Shown: positions 10,997-23,740, counted from the first letter of the stretch. The stretch is DNA of 64,000 nt from Prochlorococcus sp. AG-402-C09 (GCA_003279565.1 QCHN01000006.1:62001-126000); one strand, 5' to 3'. The notes: generated by a model not told the origin, from the letters alone. Numbers and translations: made by a program.

Positions 10997-11731
10997 TTAA
11001 TTTGAGCGAAGTACGCCCATCTCAGTCTGTTTTGGAATAACAGAAAGATTATCCAAGGAGGCGCAACAAGCGAAATCATCATCATGATTACCTATTCCAG
11101 CAAGTCTTTGTCCATGACTCGCAATACGTAAACATCCTTCAACATCATTCTCCCAAGTCTTCCACAATGCAATAGATGCCATCAATTCATCATTTAACAC
11201 TTGAACGGACTCTAATTGATTCATTAAAAGAGAAGCCAAAGCGCCGGCGGCCAAAGAATCTTCAAGAGAATAAGAACCTTCCCATCCACTACCTACAATC
11301 CAAACTTCATTTGGATTGTCACTCTTTAATCTTTCAGCAATAGCTTTTCTATTAGGAAGTGCCATCGTGTACAAACTTTTGGATTCCCTAACACGATGAA
11401 GTGATCTTGTTCCATTAGTTGTACTCATAAAAACTCTTTTACCTCTTACATTTTCAGGTGAAACTCCTAATGGAGAATTCCCTAAGTCAAATCCATCTAA
11501 TTTTTTTCCTCCTCTCTCACCTACAAGAATTTTATCCTTTTCAGAGAAAGACTTTGCCTCATTTTTAAGTTCATCAACATCTGCAAACACCTGTACTGAA
11601 TCAGCACCATTTGCAAGAGCCCAAGCAATTGTTGTTGTAGCTCTAAGAACATCAATTACGACTGAAGATTCAGGAATAATTCCACTTGGTACATCTGCTG
11701 CTACAGAAAAATAAGAAAGTTTCATTTCCAC
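10997..11731 (-). CDS. comB: 2-phosphosulfolactate phosphatase-like protein
   Basis: [50 protein letters not shown], characteristic of the ComB family. Confidence 0.88.
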   Translation of the reverse strand: MEMKLSYFSVAADVPSGIIPESSVVIDVLRATTTIAWALANGADSVQVFADVDELKNEAKSFSEKDKILVGERGGKKLDGFDLGNSPLGVSPENVRGKRVFMSTTNGTRSLHRVRESKSLYTMALPNRKAIAERLKSDNPNEVWIVGSGWEGSYSLEDSLAAGALASLLMNQLESVQVLNDELMASIALWKTWENDVEGCLRIASHGQRLAGIGNHDDDFACCASLDNLSVIPKQTEMGVLRSN

Positions 11732-11777
11732 AAACGCTGATAACTTGCGTCACAGTAACTAGATAATTAGGTTAATC

Positions 11778-13355
11778 GTGCAGACCGTCATGAAATTATT
11801 TCGTCAAGAACCTCTTACACGTGACATCAGAGATTTTCTCTCTCTTTTGGAAAACAAAGGTCAATTAAAGAGAATAAGCAGTGAAGTTGATAGTGATTTG
11901 GAAATTGCAGCAATAAGTGACCGAGTCCTAGGGATGGGAGGACCTGCTCTACTTTTTGAAAATGTAAAAAATTCATCAATGCCTGTTGCTGTAAATCTAC
12001 TTGGAACTATGGAACGTGTTGTCTGGAGTATGGGATTAGAGGAACAAGAAGAATTGGAAGATTTAGGAAAAAAATTAGCACTTCTTCAGCAACCGAGACC
12101 TCCCAAAGGATTCAAAGAGACCAAAGCTTTTGCCTCAGTTGCTTGGGATCTACTTAAAGCACGTCCTGATATTGATCTCTTACCACCATGCCATCAAAAA
12201 GTAATAGGTGAAAAAGATTTGGATCTAAATTCTTTACCACTTTTGCGACCATGGCCTGAGGATGCAGGAGGTGCAATCACATTAGGCCTGGTGATAACAA
12301 AAGATCCCGAAACAGGCGTCCCAAATGTAGGCGTTTATCGGCTCCAAAGACAATCTGCCAAGAGTATGACAGTCCATTGGTTAAGTGTTAGAGGAGGAGC
12401 CAGGCATCTTCGCAAAGCTGCTGCCATGAATAAGAAACTAGAAGTTGCCGTAGCTATAGGAGTTCATCCACTTCTTGTTATGGCAGCAGCCACTCCTATT
12501 CCAGTACAGCTCAGTGAATGGCTTTTTGCAGGTTTATATGCAGGGGAGGGTGTTCGGTTAACAAAATGTAAAACCATTGATCTTCAGGTACCTAGTCACA
12601 GTGAAATAGTTTTGGAAGGAACGATATCTCCTGGAGAAGAAATGATAGATGGTCCTTTTGGGGACCATATGGGGTTCTATGGAGGAGCTGAGACCTCACC
12701 TTTGATAAGATTCCATTGCATGACCCAAAGAAAAAAACCAATATTTTTAACAACGTTCAGTGGTAGGCCTCCAAAAGAGGAGGCGATGCTGGCAATAGCC
12801 TTGAATCGAATTTATACACCAATACTTAAACAACAAATACCTGAAATTGTTGATTTCTTCCTTCCAATGGAAGCATTGAGCTACAAGTTAGCAGTCATCT
12901 CAATTGACAAGGCGTATCCCGGACAAGCTAAAAGAGCTGCAATGGCTTTTTGGAGTGCATTACCACAATTCACTTATACAAAATTTGTCGTTGTTGTCGA
13001 CTCAACCATTAACGTAAGAGATCCTAGACAAGTTGTTTGGGTCTTATCCAGTCAGGTTGATCCTCAAAGAGATTTATTCATACTCGAAAACACTCCTTTT
13101 GATTCCCTTGACTTCGCAAGTGTGAATATAGGCTTAGGAGGACGATTAGCTATTGATGCAACAACAAAAATTGGTCCAGAAAAAAATCATGAGTGGGGGA
13201 AACCATTAACAAGACCTAAAGAACTTGAAGACAAAGTTGATGAAAGATGGGCGGAACTAGGATTATCCGAGCTAGAAAACACCCAACCCAGTCCAGAATT
13301 ATTTGGTTACGTAATCGATGAACTAATGCGTCAAAAACAAATAAACAATTCATAA
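11778..13355 (+). CDS. ubiD: UbiD-family decarboxylase
   Basis: DGPFGDHMGFYGG, RDPRQVVWVLSSQVDPQRD and the family-typical N-terminal RDIRDFLSLLENKGQLKRI. Confidence 0.92.
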   Translation: MQTVMKLFRQEPLTRDIRDFLSLLENKGQLKRISSEVDSDLEIAAISDRVLGMGGPALLFENVKNSSMPVAVNLLGTMERVVWSMGLEEQEELEDLGKKLALLQQPRPPKGFKETKAFASVAWDLLKARPDIDLLPPCHQKVIGEKDLDLNSLPLLRPWPEDAGGAITLGLVITKDPETGVPNVGVYRLQRQSAKSMTVHWLSVRGGARHLRKAAAMNKKLEVAVAIGVHPLLVMAAATPIPVQLSEWLFAGLYAGEGVRLTKCKTIDLQVPSHSEIVLEGTISPGEEMIDGPFGDHMGFYGGAETSPLIRFHCMTQRKKPIFLTTFSGRPPKEEAMLAIALNRIYTPILKQQIPEIVDFFLPMEALSYKLAVISIDKAYPGQAKRAAMAFWSALPQFTYTKFVVVVDSTINVRDPRQVVWVLSSQVDPQRDLFILENTPFDSLDFASVNIGLGGRLAIDATTKIGPEKNHEWGKPLTRPKELEDKVDERWAELGLSELENTQPSPELFGYVIDELMRQKQINNS

Positions 13356-13409
13356 ATGAGAAATAAAGCGTATCGATAAATAAAATAAATAAAATTCATT
13401 GTTTTTTAA

Positions 13410-14744
13410 TTGAAAGTTCCCACTAAAGATCAGTCTTTGAGAAACCTTCAAAAAGGAGGTGAACTCTGTGGGAAAGTAAAAGTACCTGGAGACAAATCAA
13501 TATCACATCGAGCTCTTTTATTTGGTGCTATTGCTGAAGGGAAAACAATAATTGAGGGCCTTTTACCTGCAGAAGATCCTGTAAGTACTGCTGAATGCTT
13601 GAGGTCAATGGGTGTAAAGATTACTCCAATCAAAAAAGGAGAAACTATTGTAGTTAATGGCGTTGGTTTAAATGGTCTTCAAGAACCTCAAGATATTTTG
13701 AATTGTGGAAATTCAGGAACAACCATGAGATTAATAATGGGATTATTAGCTGGTCAAGAAGGTCATCATTTCATACTTACAGGAGATAAATCACTTCGAA
13801 ATAGGCCAATGAAAAGAGTCGGACAACCATTAAAAATGATGGGGGGCAAAATTTCTGGGAGATCTGGCGGAGACCTCGCTCCTTTATCAATTATTGGGAG
13901 TAAATTAAGGGGTGCCGTAATTGGTACGCCAGTGGCCAGTGCTCAGATAAAATCTGCAATCCTGCTTGCTGCTCTTAAAGCAGAAGGTTCAACGACTGTT
14001 ATAGAACCGGCCAGATCAAGAGACCATAGCGAGAGAATGTTAAAAGCCTTTGGAGCCAATCTAGAAGTAGGTGGCGAAATGGGTAGACATATAACTATTT
14101 CTCCGGGGAGAAATCTAAAAGGTCAATCAATTATTGTTCCCGGTGACATTAGTTCCGCTGCCTTTTGGCTAGTTGCAGCCAGCATTATACCTGGATCAGA
14201 ACTCATTATTGAAAATGTTGGGCTGAATCCAACAAGAACTGGAATACTTGATGTCTTAGGAACAATGGAAGCAAATATCAACGTAACAAACAAAAGAGAT
14301 GTGGCCGGTGAACCTGTAGGAGATATTGAAGTTTATTACAAAGAAAACTTGAAACCATTCTCACTTAATAGTGAAATAATGCCTAGAATAGTAGACGAGG
14401 TTCCTATATTGTCTGTTGCAGCCTGTTTTTGTAAAGGTATCAGTCACATAAAAGGAGCAAGTGAATTGAGAGTCAAAGAAACTGATCGTTTAGCCGTAAT
14501 GGCCAGACAATTGAAAAGAATGGGAGCCAAAGTAGATGAACACCAAGATGGACTAACTATTTATGGAGGGAATAATTTAAAAGGATGCGAACTAGATAGC
14601 GAAGGTGATCACCGTATTGCTATGAGCCTAGCTATTGCATCAATAATGGCTACTTCTAATTCGACATTAAGACATAGCGAAGCGGCAGCAATCTCATACC
14701 CAGATTTTTGGAGTGATCTCAAAAGACTTCAACAAAAAAATTAA
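13410..14744 (+). CDS. aroA: 3-phosphoshikimate 1-carboxyvinyltransferase (EPSP synthase)
   Basis: [55 protein letters not shown] start. Confidence 0.97.
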   Translation: MKVPTKDQSLRNLQKGGELCGKVKVPGDKSISHRALLFGAIAEGKTIIEGLLPAEDPVSTAECLRSMGVKITPIKKGETIVVNGVGLNGLQEPQDILNCGNSGTTMRLIMGLLAGQEGHHFILTGDKSLRNRPMKRVGQPLKMMGGKISGRSGGDLAPLSIIGSKLRGAVIGTPVASAQIKSAILLAALKAEGSTTVIEPARSRDHSERMLKAFGANLEVGGEMGRHITISPGRNLKGQSIIVPGDISSAAFWLVAASIIPGSELIIENVGLNPTRTGILDVLGTMEANINVTNKRDVAGEPVGDIEVYYKENLKPFSLNSEIMPRIVDEVPILSVAACFCKGISHIKGASELRVKETDRLAVMARQLKRMGAKVDEHQDGLTIYGGNNLKGCELDSEGDHRIAMSLAIASIMATSNSTLRHSEAAAISYPDFWSDLKRLQQKN

Positions 14745-14756
14745 CTCTTCTTAGCA

Positions 14757-15659
14757 TTGGATGATTTTAAAATACATACGACAAAAGATGGGAGTTTAAG
14801 TCTTTATAGTTTGAGACATGAAGAAGGATTTCATGACAAGGGCGGAGCACTTAAGGAATCAATTACTAAATATCTCTTGCCAGCTCAATTAGAACAATTT
14901 TATAGCACTAAAAAAATAATTATTTTAGATGTTTGTATGGGGTTGGGGTATAACACAGGATGTATTCTCGAAAAGTTATTTCAAAGCAATATACAAGTTG
15001 AATGGCATGGGCTTGAGATTGATAAAAGGCCTCTAAATCTTGCTCTTAATGAAAAAATATTTCAGAAAACTTGGTCTCCAAAAGTATTGAATTTTTTTAA
15101 TGGCATAAGCAAGTCAGGGAAATGGACTGAAGGTTTTCACGAAGGAAATATTCACTGGGGAGATGCAAGACAAAAGATTTATGAAATACGAGATTCTCTA
15201 AGGTTTGATTTAATTCTTCTTGATCCTTTTTCTCCACAAAAATGTCCCGAACTATGGAGTGAGGAATTTATCTCTTTGTTGACAGAAAGGCTATCTGTCG
15301 AAGGCCGCTTGATTACATATTCAACTGCAGCCTCCATTAGAGCGAGTTTTAAAAGAGCTGGTTTAAAAATCTATTCAATAGTCCCTTCAATCGAAGACCA
15401 AAACAAATGGAGTTTAGGGACAGTCGCTATGAAAAAGGGAATAGAACAAAATTTTATTTCAGAAAATTGTCAGTTTAAAGAATTAAGCACTAGAGAAATA
15501 GAACACCTTGCTACGCGTTCATCAATTCCTTACAGAGATCCAACTGGGGAAGGGAAATCTAAAGAAATTATTTCAACAAGAAAAAGAGAGCAATCTAAAA
15601 GTCAATTAATAAACACTTCATCATGGAGAAAACGATGGAATAGTGCGCAATCGCAATAA
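14757..15659 (+). CDS. MnmC-like SAM-dependent methyltransferase
   Basis: [64 protein letters not shown] as in MnmC(D)-type methyltransferases. TTG start. Confidence 0.85.
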   Translation: MDDFKIHTTKDGSLSLYSLRHEEGFHDKGGALKESITKYLLPAQLEQFYSTKKIIILDVCMGLGYNTGCILEKLFQSNIQVEWHGLEIDKRPLNLALNEKIFQKTWSPKVLNFFNGISKSGKWTEGFHEGNIHWGDARQKIYEIRDSLRFDLILLDPFSPQKCPELWSEEFISLLTERLSVEGRLITYSTAASIRASFKRAGLKIYSIVPSIEDQNKWSLGTVAMKKGIEQNFISENCQFKELSTREIEHLATRSSIPYRDPTGEGKSKEIISTRKREQSKSQLINTSSWRKRWNSAQSQ

Positions 15660-15690
15660 AGCAATTAGATTTCTTCAAAAAAGTACTCTA

Positions 15691-17031
15691 ATGCTTGCCA
15701 TCGCAATTTTAGCGGCTGGAAAAGGTACGCGAATGAAAAGTAAGCTGCCTAAGGTTCTTCACTCTTTGGCAGGAAAATCACTTATCGATAGGGTTTTATC
15801 CAGTACACAAGGTCTCAAGCCGAGCCGTAGATTAATAGTTGTAGGACATCAAGCAAACTTAGTAGAGGGCTCTCTGAAAAATCATCAAGACTTAGATTTT
15901 GTTCTTCAACAACCTCAAAATGGAACAGGACATGCGATCCAGCAATTAAGTTCTAGATTAAAAGGATTTAATGGAGAACTTTTAGTATTAAATGGCGACG
16001 TGCCACTGCTAAAAGAGGAAACTCTGAGTTCACTTTTAAAATTCCACAAAGAATCAAACGCAAGTGTAACTTTTTTATCTGCAAGTTTAGATTCTCCAAC
16101 AGGGTATGGGCGAGTATTTACAGATGAGTCGGGACTAGTAAAAAGAATAATAGAAGAGAAAGATTGCAATAAAGAACAGCGAAAAAATAAATTAATAAAT
16201 GCTGGTATATATTGTTTTAATTGGCAACAATTATCAGATGTTTTAGATTTATTATCTAATCAAAATAGTCAAAATGAAATTTATCTAACAGATACTATAA
16301 GTTTACTCAAAAAAGCATTACATTTTAAGGTAGATAATCCATTTGAGATTAAGGGAATCAATGATAGGTTTCAACTTTCTGAATGTGAACATTACATCCA
16401 AGAAAAGCTTAAATCCTTATGGATGAGCAAGGGAGTTTCATTTATTGATCCTATTAGTTGTTCGCTGAGTGAGGATTCGAACTTTGGTATAGATGTAATT
16501 ATTGAGCCACAAACTCATCTTCGTGGAAAATGCGATATTGGCAATGGATGTCATCTAGGACCAGGTAGTGTCATAACAAATTCAACACTTGCGGAAAATG
16601 TAATAGCCAATAATTCATTTATCAATGAAGCAACGATTGGGAGTGATACATCAATTGGTCCATTTGCTCACATAAGGCCAGAATCAAACATAAATAAAAA
16701 TTCTAAAATAGGAAACTTTGTAGAAATAAAAAAAAGTTTTATTGGTGAAGGAACCAAAATCAATCATTTAAGTTATGTTGGTGATTCAGCTCTAGGGAGA
16801 AATATTAATATTGGAGCAGGTACAATTACAGCTAATTTTGATGGAAAAAATAAACATAGAACAATTATTGATGATTATTCAAAAACCGGTGCAAATTCAG
16901 TCCTAGTTGCACCCATCAAGATTGGATCACATGTAACCATTGGTGCAGGCTCAACAATAAGTAAAGATATTCCTGATAAAAGTTTAGTAGTTGAAAGATC
17001 AAAAGTAATTATTAGAACTAAGATTGATTAA
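15691..17031 (+). CDS. glmU: Bifunctional UDP-GlcNAc pyrophosphorylase / glucosamine-1-P acetyltransferase
   Basis: [23 protein letters not shown] at the N-terminus; C-terminal left-handed beta-helix hexapeptides. The ORF track starts at GTG 15643, but the family N-terminus fits ATG 15691. Confidence 0.96.
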   Translation: MLAIAILAAGKGTRMKSKLPKVLHSLAGKSLIDRVLSSTQGLKPSRRLIVVGHQANLVEGSLKNHQDLDFVLQQPQNGTGHAIQQLSSRLKGFNGELLVLNGDVPLLKEETLSSLLKFHKESNASVTFLSASLDSPTGYGRVFTDESGLVKRIIEEKDCNKEQRKNKLINAGIYCFNWQQLSDVLDLLSNQNSQNEIYLTDTISLLKKALHFKVDNPFEIKGINDRFQLSECEHYIQEKLKSLWMSKGVSFIDPISCSLSEDSNFGIDVIIEPQTHLRGKCDIGNGCHLGPGSVITNSTLAENVIANNSFINEATIGSDTSIGPFAHIRPESNINKNSKIGNFVEIKKSFIGEGTKINHLSYVGDSALGRNINIGAGTITANFDGKNKHRTIIDDYSKTGANSVLVAPIKIGSHVTIGAGSTISKDIPDKSLVVERSKVIIRTKID

Positions 17032-17036
17032 CTTCA

Positions 17037-18443
17037 TCAGCGAATTTGTTGCTGTAAATAAGGTAATACTTTTTCCAACTCCAACTTACGACTACCTTTT
17101 ATTAAAATATTATCTCCTGGCAAGAGCCATGACAATAGTGATATAGCGGCATCTCTGGGTGTTCTTACTACATCATGATTGGGTAATTCTTTGATTATCT
17201 TTCTTATAATATTAGATTCCTCCCCGCAAGACACAAACACAATTCCACTAAGACCTAATTCGACAGCTCTTTTAAGAACTCTCTGATGAAGTGAAGTACT
17301 CTCAGAACCCAACTCAAGCATCGTACCTAAAACGGCAAAATGTCTACCAGGCTTGCTTACCAATAACTCTAAAGATGCAATAACAGATTCTGGAGATGCA
17401 TTGTAAGTCTCATCTAAAACTAAATATTGTCCACAATCAACCAATCTATTTCTTCCCATTGGCATATTTATTTTTAATTTATCAAGATTCTTTATTGATA
17501 GTCCTAATTCTGTTGCGACTGTCAATGCTATAAGAAAATTCATAGCATTATGTCTTCCTTCAAGAGGTAATTTAAATTTGCTTCCTTCAAAAAACATGAA
17601 ATTATTTTGCATATCAATTTGAGAAATATAATCTGGTTCAATATTTTTAGAAGCAAAATGCTCATCATTCCAACCGAACCAATTCAGGGGTAAGCCCTCT
17701 ATCGCAACACGAACAATGCGACCTGACCATTTTTCTAATAAAGCTTTTTCTAAGAGGTTGTCACCAAAAGGAATAATCACAACTCCATCAGATCTTAAGT
17801 TTGAGGTAATTTCCGACTTGGCTTTTGCAATATTTTCTCTACTACCAAGAATACCAATATGAGCTTGTCCTACATTTGTAATTACAGCAATATCAGGTTC
17901 AGCGACACGAGAGAGGCGTTCAATTTGACCGAAGCCACGCATACCCATTTCAAGAACAAATGCAGCATCTGTTTCCACCCCCCTAAGGAGAGTTTTTGGA
18001 ACACCGATATCATTATTTTCATTCCCTCTGCTTGAGACAATTTCACCAAGAGGAGACAGTATTGCCCGAATTAATTCTCTTGTAGTTGTTTTACCAACAG
18101 AACCAGTAACAGCAATTACAGGAAGATTCAAATTTCTCCGATGAAGCAATGCGATCTGTTGATAAGCGTACAGAGTATCTGGAACCAACCAGTAAAGCAG
18201 GTCAGTTGGCACAAGACCATTAAATTGTTGAGAAACTATTGCTGCCTGTATACCAATATCAAAAGCCATTTCCAAGTAATCATGACCATCAAATGTATTG
18301 CCTACTAAAGGGATAAAGAAATCACCCTTTTCAATTATCCTCGAATCAGTAGAGATACGACCAACAGGTAAATCAAGGTCAATTTCCTTTTGATTAATTG
18401 GCTTCCCCCATAGTTTAATTAAGTCCTTAAAAGTAATATTCAT
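17037..18443 (-). CDS. murF: UDP-N-acetylmuramoyl-tripeptide--D-alanyl-D-alanine ligase
   Basis: VTGSVGKTTTRELI, DETYNASPESV, LIKGSRKLELEKVL. Confidence 0.95.
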   Translation of the reverse strand: MNITFKDLIKLWGKPINQKEIDLDLPVGRISTDSRIIEKGDFFIPLVGNTFDGHDYLEMAFDIGIQAAIVSQQFNGLVPTDLLYWLVPDTLYAYQQIALLHRRNLNLPVIAVTGSVGKTTTRELIRAILSPLGEIVSSRGNENNDIGVPKTLLRGVETDAAFVLEMGMRGFGQIERLSRVAEPDIAVITNVGQAHIGILGSRENIAKAKSEITSNLRSDGVVIIPFGDNLLEKALLEKWSGRIVRVAIEGLPLNWFGWNDEHFASKNIEPDYISQIDMQNNFMFFEGSKFKLPLEGRHNAMNFLIALTVATELGLSIKNLDKLKINMPMGRNRLVDCGQYLVLDETYNASPESVIASLELLVSKPGRHFAVLGTMLELGSESTSLHQRVLKRAVELGLSGIVFVSCGEESNIIRKIIKELPNHDVVRTPRDAAISLLSWLLPGDNILIKGSRKLELEKVLPYLQQQIR

Positions 18444-18488
18444 ACAAATATTTGAACAGAAGCAACGTAATCTAAATAATAAAAAATC

Positions 18489-19952
18489 CTATAATTTTAT
18501 TTTTTTCCCTTTCCTTGAAGGATCTGCTTCTTGCCCATAAGAAAATTTTTCAACCTCTGCGGCATCAGGAGAAGGTTCCTTAATTCCACAAACATCTTTA
18601 TACATCAATTCATATTCCTTCGCAGATCTATCCCAACTATATCTATTTGACATTGCTCTAACTTGCAACTCTTTCCAACTTTTTTGATGTCTATATGCTT
18701 CCCAAGAACGAACCAATGCTGTATAGAAGTCAATCGGTTCATACCTATCAAAGCAAAATCCGGAACCTGTTTCATTCATAGGATTATAAGGCTCTACTGT
18801 ATCAACTAAACCGCCTACTTTCCTAACGATTGGAATAGCACCATAACGCATAGCTAATAATTGACTTATTCCACATGGCTCAAAACGACTAGGCATTAGG
18901 AATGCATCAGCGCCTCCATAAATGAGCCTAGATAAGGCATCATCGTAAGTAAGAAAAACAGAAAAGCGACCAGGGTACTCAATTGCGAGTTGCCATAAAG
19001 ATGATTCTAAATAGCGATCTCCTGTACCAAGAACAACGACCTGGGAGTCAGTATAAGAAAGAAGTCTATTTGCTACTTGAAGTAAAAGATCAATACCTTT
19101 TTGATCAACAAGCCTACCAACCATTCCCATTAGATATTTATCTGGATTCACTTCAAGTCCCATTCTTTCTTGAAGGACTCTTTTATTAATTGCTCTACCA
19201 GAAATATTATCTACACTAAATTTCGCTGGTAATGAGTTATCCGTTGCTGGATTCCACTCATCTAAATCAACTCCATTTAATATTCCACGCAATTTCCCAG
19301 AAATATAATTTAAAAGTCCCTCTAATTTTTCTCCATATTCAGATGTTCGAATTTCCCTTGAATAAGTAGGAGATACTGCATTCACTCTATCGGCATATAA
19401 CATTGCTGATGCCATGGTGTGATCACCATGCATGTACCATGGGCACCAAGTTATTTGATCAAGTTTCCATCTCCATGGGCCTTGATACTTGAGATTATGA
19501 ATAGTAAATACCGTGCTGATTTCTGGGTCTTGATGCATCCAAACTGGAATCATTCCAGTATGCCAATCATGACAATGGAGGACTTGCGGTTTCCATGAGT
19601 TCCATGCAAATTCAGAAACTGCACTAGCAAAAAAAGTAAATCTCCAATCTTCATCTTCTCCTCCGTAAATACGCTCAGAATCAAAACATGGATGGCCAAC
19701 CAAATAAATTGTCAACCCATTAGAAGGGTGCCTTGTTTCAAAAACAGCGAAGTCAACACCCATAGTGTTGCCTCGAAAAATAGGCTCAGGAGCAATATCC
19801 ATCAAGGTCCATAGTTTTCCATACCCTGGGATTATTAATCGAACATCATGTCCAAGTTTTTTAAGAGCAGGAGGTAATGAACCAACAACATCACCCATAC
19901 CTCCAACCTTTATCATTGGGGCGCATTCAGCAGCAGCAAACAGTATTCGCAT
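18489..19952 (-). CDS. glgA: Glycogen synthase
   Basis: [47 protein letters not shown]. Confidence 0.97.
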   Translation of the reverse strand: MRILFAAAECAPMIKVGGMGDVVGSLPPALKKLGHDVRLIIPGYGKLWTLMDIAPEPIFRGNTMGVDFAVFETRHPSNGLTIYLVGHPCFDSERIYGGEDEDWRFTFFASAVSEFAWNSWKPQVLHCHDWHTGMIPVWMHQDPEISTVFTIHNLKYQGPWRWKLDQITWCPWYMHGDHTMASAMLYADRVNAVSPTYSREIRTSEYGEKLEGLLNYISGKLRGILNGVDLDEWNPATDNSLPAKFSVDNISGRAINKRVLQERMGLEVNPDKYLMGMVGRLVDQKGIDLLLQVANRLLSYTDSQVVVLGTGDRYLESSLWQLAIEYPGRFSVFLTYDDALSRLIYGGADAFLMPSRFEPCGISQLLAMRYGAIPIVRKVGGLVDTVEPYNPMNETGSGFCFDRYEPIDFYTALVRSWEAYRHQKSWKELQVRAMSNRYSWDRSAKEYELMYKDVCGIKEPSPDAAEVEKFSYGQEADPSRKGKKIKL

Positions 19953-20000
19953 TTAATTCATGAAAAAGAAAGATTTATTTTTTGGATAAACCAAATAAAC

Positions 20001-20894
20001 TCATGGAAGCCATTTTGATTCGGAGAAATCAGGATCCCTTTTCTCCATGAAAGCATTTCTTCCCTCCTTTGACTCATCAGTCGTATAAAAAAGATGTGTT
20101 GCCTGGCCAGCAAGCTCTTGGATACCTGCTAATCCATCAGTATCCGCATTAAAAGAAAATTTCAAACATTTGATAGCGGTTGGACTGTTTTGAAGTATTT
20201 CTCTAGCCCATTTAACCCCTTCTGACTCGAGCAAATTAATTGGTGAGATAGCATTTATTAGACCCATATCTAATGCCTCCTTGGCTCCATATTTCCTGCA
20301 TAGGAACCAAATTTCTCTGGCCTTCTTTTGACCTACAACCCTTGCTAAATAACTTGAACCAAATCCTGCGTCAAAGCTCCCAACTTTCGGTCCTGTTTGT
20401 CCGAATATTGCATCATCTGAAGCCAAACTTAAATCACAAATTAAATGTAAAACATGTCCTCCCCCTATTGCAAAACCAGGGACAAGAGCAATAACTACTT
20501 TAGGAAGGCTCCTAATTATACGTTGCAAATCAAGTACATTTAAACGAGGGATTCCATCATCACCAAGGTATCCTCCACTCCCGCGAATACCCTGATCTCC
20601 ACCAGAACAAAAAGCGAACTTTCCATCTTTGGAAGGTCCTACCCCTGTAAATAAAACCACTCCAATCTTTGGGTCTTCTCTTATTCTGATAAATGCATCA
20701 CAAAGTTCTGAAATTGTTTGAGGTCGAAAAGCATTTCTTTTCTCAGGACGATTTATCGCAACGCGAGCAATCCCTTCTGAACTTATGTCAAGCAGGATAT
20801 CTTTGTATTCACCGACAGCAATCCATGAGGTGGTAATTTCACCGGGGAGAACTCTTCTAGAGATATCTTTAGGAGTAGAAGTTTTTAAATTCAT
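20001..20894 (-). CDS. menB: 1,4-dihydroxy-2-naphthoyl-CoA synthase
   Basis: [43 protein letters not shown], crotonase-fold MenB signature. Confidence 0.96.
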   Translation of the reverse strand: MNLKTSTPKDISRRVLPGEITTSWIAVGEYKDILLDISSEGIARVAINRPEKRNAFRPQTISELCDAFIRIREDPKIGVVLFTGVGPSKDGKFAFCSGGDQGIRGSGGYLGDDGIPRLNVLDLQRIIRSLPKVVIALVPGFAIGGGHVLHLICDLSLASDDAIFGQTGPKVGSFDAGFGSSYLARVVGQKKAREIWFLCRKYGAKEALDMGLINAISPINLLESEGVKWAREILQNSPTAIKCLKFSFNADTDGLAGIQELAGQATHLFYTTDESKEGRNAFMEKRDPDFSESKWLP

Positions 20895-20906
20895 TGATTA
20901 ATTAAA

Positions 20907-22703
20907 TTAATTAAAACTTGATAAATTCTCAGATAATGTTCTTTTCAGGTCATCACGTAAACTTACTCTCAATTTATGATCTTCAACGGAGTTAGTACAA
21001 ACTCTTATTAATACATTTGTTGATAAAGAAAAACCCCATTCAATTGCTTGTTCTAAATCATCCAAGCACGCAACTTGCTTATATTTCAATCCATAGGCTT
21101 TAGCAAGTGTAAGAGGACAAACTTGCTGAGGCATAAGAAAAATTTCTTTAAAATCACCTTCTTGAATTCTATCTATGTTTAATTGATTAAAGATACCGCC
21201 ACCTCCATTATCAATCATGATTACGATTAGACTAATATTCTTATCCTTTGAAAATAGCCAACCATTTGTATCATGAAGAAGGGCTAAGTCACCTGTTACC
21301 AATATCATTCTTCCAAAAATTATTGATAACCCCATACCCATTGAGAGTGTCCCATCAATCCCTGATGCCCCTCTAAATCCAAAGCACCTTCTTTTGAAAG
21401 CCCCCTCTCCCGAATAACTTAACCAATCTCTTATGGGACTACTTGAAGCGAGCATCACCGGGATAGAAGTTGGCAGCAAGCGAGGAAGCCATCTAGCTAA
21501 AGCAGGTTCAGTAATTAATCCATATCTGAATAACCTTTTATCAAGCCAATCATGGATAAATAGATCATATTTTATGAGCTCTTTAGTCAACTTTTGACTA
21601 ACAATTTTATTATCTATTGATGATTTTGTGGTAAGGCCCTCAAGCAATTTATTAACCCAATAAGAAAACCCTTCACTAAATTGAGTTGAACTGCCTATTG
21701 GATCAAGATTTCGACAATCTCCTTCAGTAATAAGTAATTGAACTTTTCCAGGTTTACTAAGCCAAGTTTGTAATTCTCTACTTGGTGGGATTGGACCCAA
21801 GCGTAAAACTTGAATCTCTTTGATTTTTTCAAACAAACCTGTTGTGAATAAAAGATCCCAGTGATTTATTAAACCCTCTTGATCATTTTCAACACCAGAA
21901 AGTGGATCAGCAAAAATTGGCCATCCAGTTAATTTTTGCCATTTCTTCAATGCTTTCCTGAAAGAAATAAGTTGTTTTGCTTTTCCTCGCCATGGGCCAA
22001 CAATAATTATCCCTAAAGAGAATGGATCTAATTTTGGTAGTTTTAAAGATGGAAAAACGTTAACACTCTCAATCTTTCTTGAAGTAATTTTATCCTTTAA
22101 AAACCCTTCAAAGGTCCAGCCATCAAAAACTTTTTTCTGGTCGATTTCGCAAGGATGCAAAGGCTCTTCATAAGCAAGATTAATATGAACTGGGCCAGGC
22201 TTATCAGTAGACATTTTATATGCTTTTTCTACTAAAAGTGTTAGCTTCTCTTTAGAAATTAAATGAATTCCTTCTTTTGGGGATTCATCAAAATATCTAC
22301 AAACAGATGTCAGAAAATCCTGCTGATTAACTGCTTGATTCGCTCCACATTCTTTTAATCGAAGAGGTCTATCTGCAGTTAAAAACAAAATAGGATGACA
22401 TGATCTATCTGCCTCAACAGCTGCAGGCAAAAGATTTGCAACAGCACTTCCAGAAGTTGTAATAACAGCACTTACTTGTCCACTTGCAGCACTGATTCCC
22501 AAAGCAAGGAATGCAGCCGACCTTTCGTCAATTGATGTTATGAGAGTTAATTCTTTTCTTCTTGAGAGACTTGCTGCTGCCAAGGCAAGAGGGCCTGATC
22601 TACTACCAGGGCAAAGGACAAAATATTTCACTCCTTTTGCTACAAGCGTATTAAGGAGCTCTAAACTAATAAAAAAATTGTATCGTGCTAATGAAATTGC
22701 CAA
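20907..22703 (-). CDS. menD: 2-succinyl-5-enolpyruvyl-6-hydroxy-3-cyclohexene-1-carboxylate synthase
   Basis: CPGSRSGPLALAAA, DERSAAFLALG, TSGSAVANLLPAAVEA, TPP-binding GDLALLHDTNG...DNGGGGIF. Confidence 0.95.
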   Translation of the reverse strand: MAISLARYNFFISLELLNTLVAKGVKYFVLCPGSRSGPLALAAASLSRRKELTLITSIDERSAAFLALGISAASGQVSAVITTSGSAVANLLPAAVEADRSCHPILFLTADRPLRLKECGANQAVNQQDFLTSVCRYFDESPKEGIHLISKEKLTLLVEKAYKMSTDKPGPVHINLAYEEPLHPCEIDQKKVFDGWTFEGFLKDKITSRKIESVNVFPSLKLPKLDPFSLGIIIVGPWRGKAKQLISFRKALKKWQKLTGWPIFADPLSGVENDQEGLINHWDLLFTTGLFEKIKEIQVLRLGPIPPSRELQTWLSKPGKVQLLITEGDCRNLDPIGSSTQFSEGFSYWVNKLLEGLTTKSSIDNKIVSQKLTKELIKYDLFIHDWLDKRLFRYGLITEPALARWLPRLLPTSIPVMLASSSPIRDWLSYSGEGAFKRRCFGFRGASGIDGTLSMGMGLSIIFGRMILVTGDLALLHDTNGWLFSKDKNISLIVIMIDNGGGGIFNQLNIDRIQEGDFKEIFLMPQQVCPLTLAKAYGLKYKQVACLDDLEQAIEWGFSLSTNVLIRVCTNSVEDHKLRVSLRDDLKRTLSENLSSFN

Positions 22704-22766
22704 AAGTACAACTACTTCGATTTTTGTAAAAAGCTTTGCAACGAGAAATTAAAACAAAGAAAATTC

Positions 22767-23333
22767 ATGGCATCCACTGGATCAAAAAAGAATCAAAACC
22801 AAAATAGTTGGAAAGGATTATTACTTTGGATATTAATTGCACTTTTATTAAGATGGCAAGCAGTTGAACCTAGATGGATTCCCTCTGGATCAATGATCCC
22901 AACCTTGCAAATTCAAGACCGAATATTGATAGAAAAAATTACCCCAAGAATTAATCAGAAACTTAATAAACATCTAAATTTAAATACGATTGTTATATTC
23001 AAACCTCCAAAAATTCTTACAGAAGCTGGCTACAGTGATGGTTCAGCTTTAATAAAAAGAGTCGTTGGATTACCTGGAGACCAAATAGAAGTTACAAATG
23101 GAAAACTATACAGAAATGAAAAAGAAATAAATGAACCTTGGATTCAAGAACCTATTCAATATGAAATGAAGGCAATAAATGTACCCGACAATTCACTATG
23201 GGTGTTAGGAGACAACAGGAATAACAGTTTAGACTCTCATATATGGGGAGCTCTCCCAGAAAAAAATCTGATCGGGACTGCGCTTGCAAGGTACTGGCCA
23301 CTAAAAAAAATAGGACCTATTCGGTTCCCATAA
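22767..23333 (+). CDS. lepB: Signal peptidase I
   Basis: IPSGSMIPTLQIQDRILIEK, LIKRVVGLPGDQIEV, VLGDNRNNSLDSHIWG. Confidence 0.96.
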   Translation: MASTGSKKNQNQNSWKGLLLWILIALLLRWQAVEPRWIPSGSMIPTLQIQDRILIEKITPRINQKLNKHLNLNTIVIFKPPKILTEAGYSDGSALIKRVVGLPGDQIEVTNGKLYRNEKEINEPWIQEPIQYEMKAINVPDNSLWVLGDNRNNSLDSHIWGALPEKNLIGTALARYWPLKKIGPIRFP

Positions 23334-23395
23334 CCTAAATTAAATTTTATTAGAGTACATTTTGCGATAATGTAGATTTAAATGAAAAAAGCTGG

Positions 23396-23740
23396 ATGTT
23401 TAATCCTGAATTTTTAGCTACAGACAATAATGAAGGTCATGATACAAACGCTCTAATTCAGTACTTACAAGATCAACCTGCAGACGTTCTACAAAGAGTT
23501 GCGAAATCTGCCAGTCCAGAAATTCAAGAGATAATTAGGCACAACGTACAAGGTTTACTTGGAATGCTTCCTGGAGAGCAATTTGAGGTAAAAGTAACCT
23601 CTAGCAAGGATAACTTGGCAAGTTTATTAGCCTCTGCAATGATGACAGGCTATTTCTTAAGACAAATGGAACAAAGGAAACAGCTAGAGGAAACACTATT
23701 ATCTGATGAAGAGATGTCAGTAGACCCAGATAAAATTTAA
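23396..23740 (+). CDS. DUF760-like conserved cyanobacterial protein
   Basis: LIQYLQDQPADVLQRVAKSASPEIQEIIRHNVQGLLGMLP...LASLLASAMMTGYFLRQMEQR. Confidence 0.8.
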   Translation: MFNPEFLATDNNEGHDTNALIQYLQDQPADVLQRVAKSASPEIQEIIRHNVQGLLGMLPGEQFEVKVTSSKDNLASLLASAMMTGYFLRQMEQRKQLEETLLSDEEMSVDPDKI

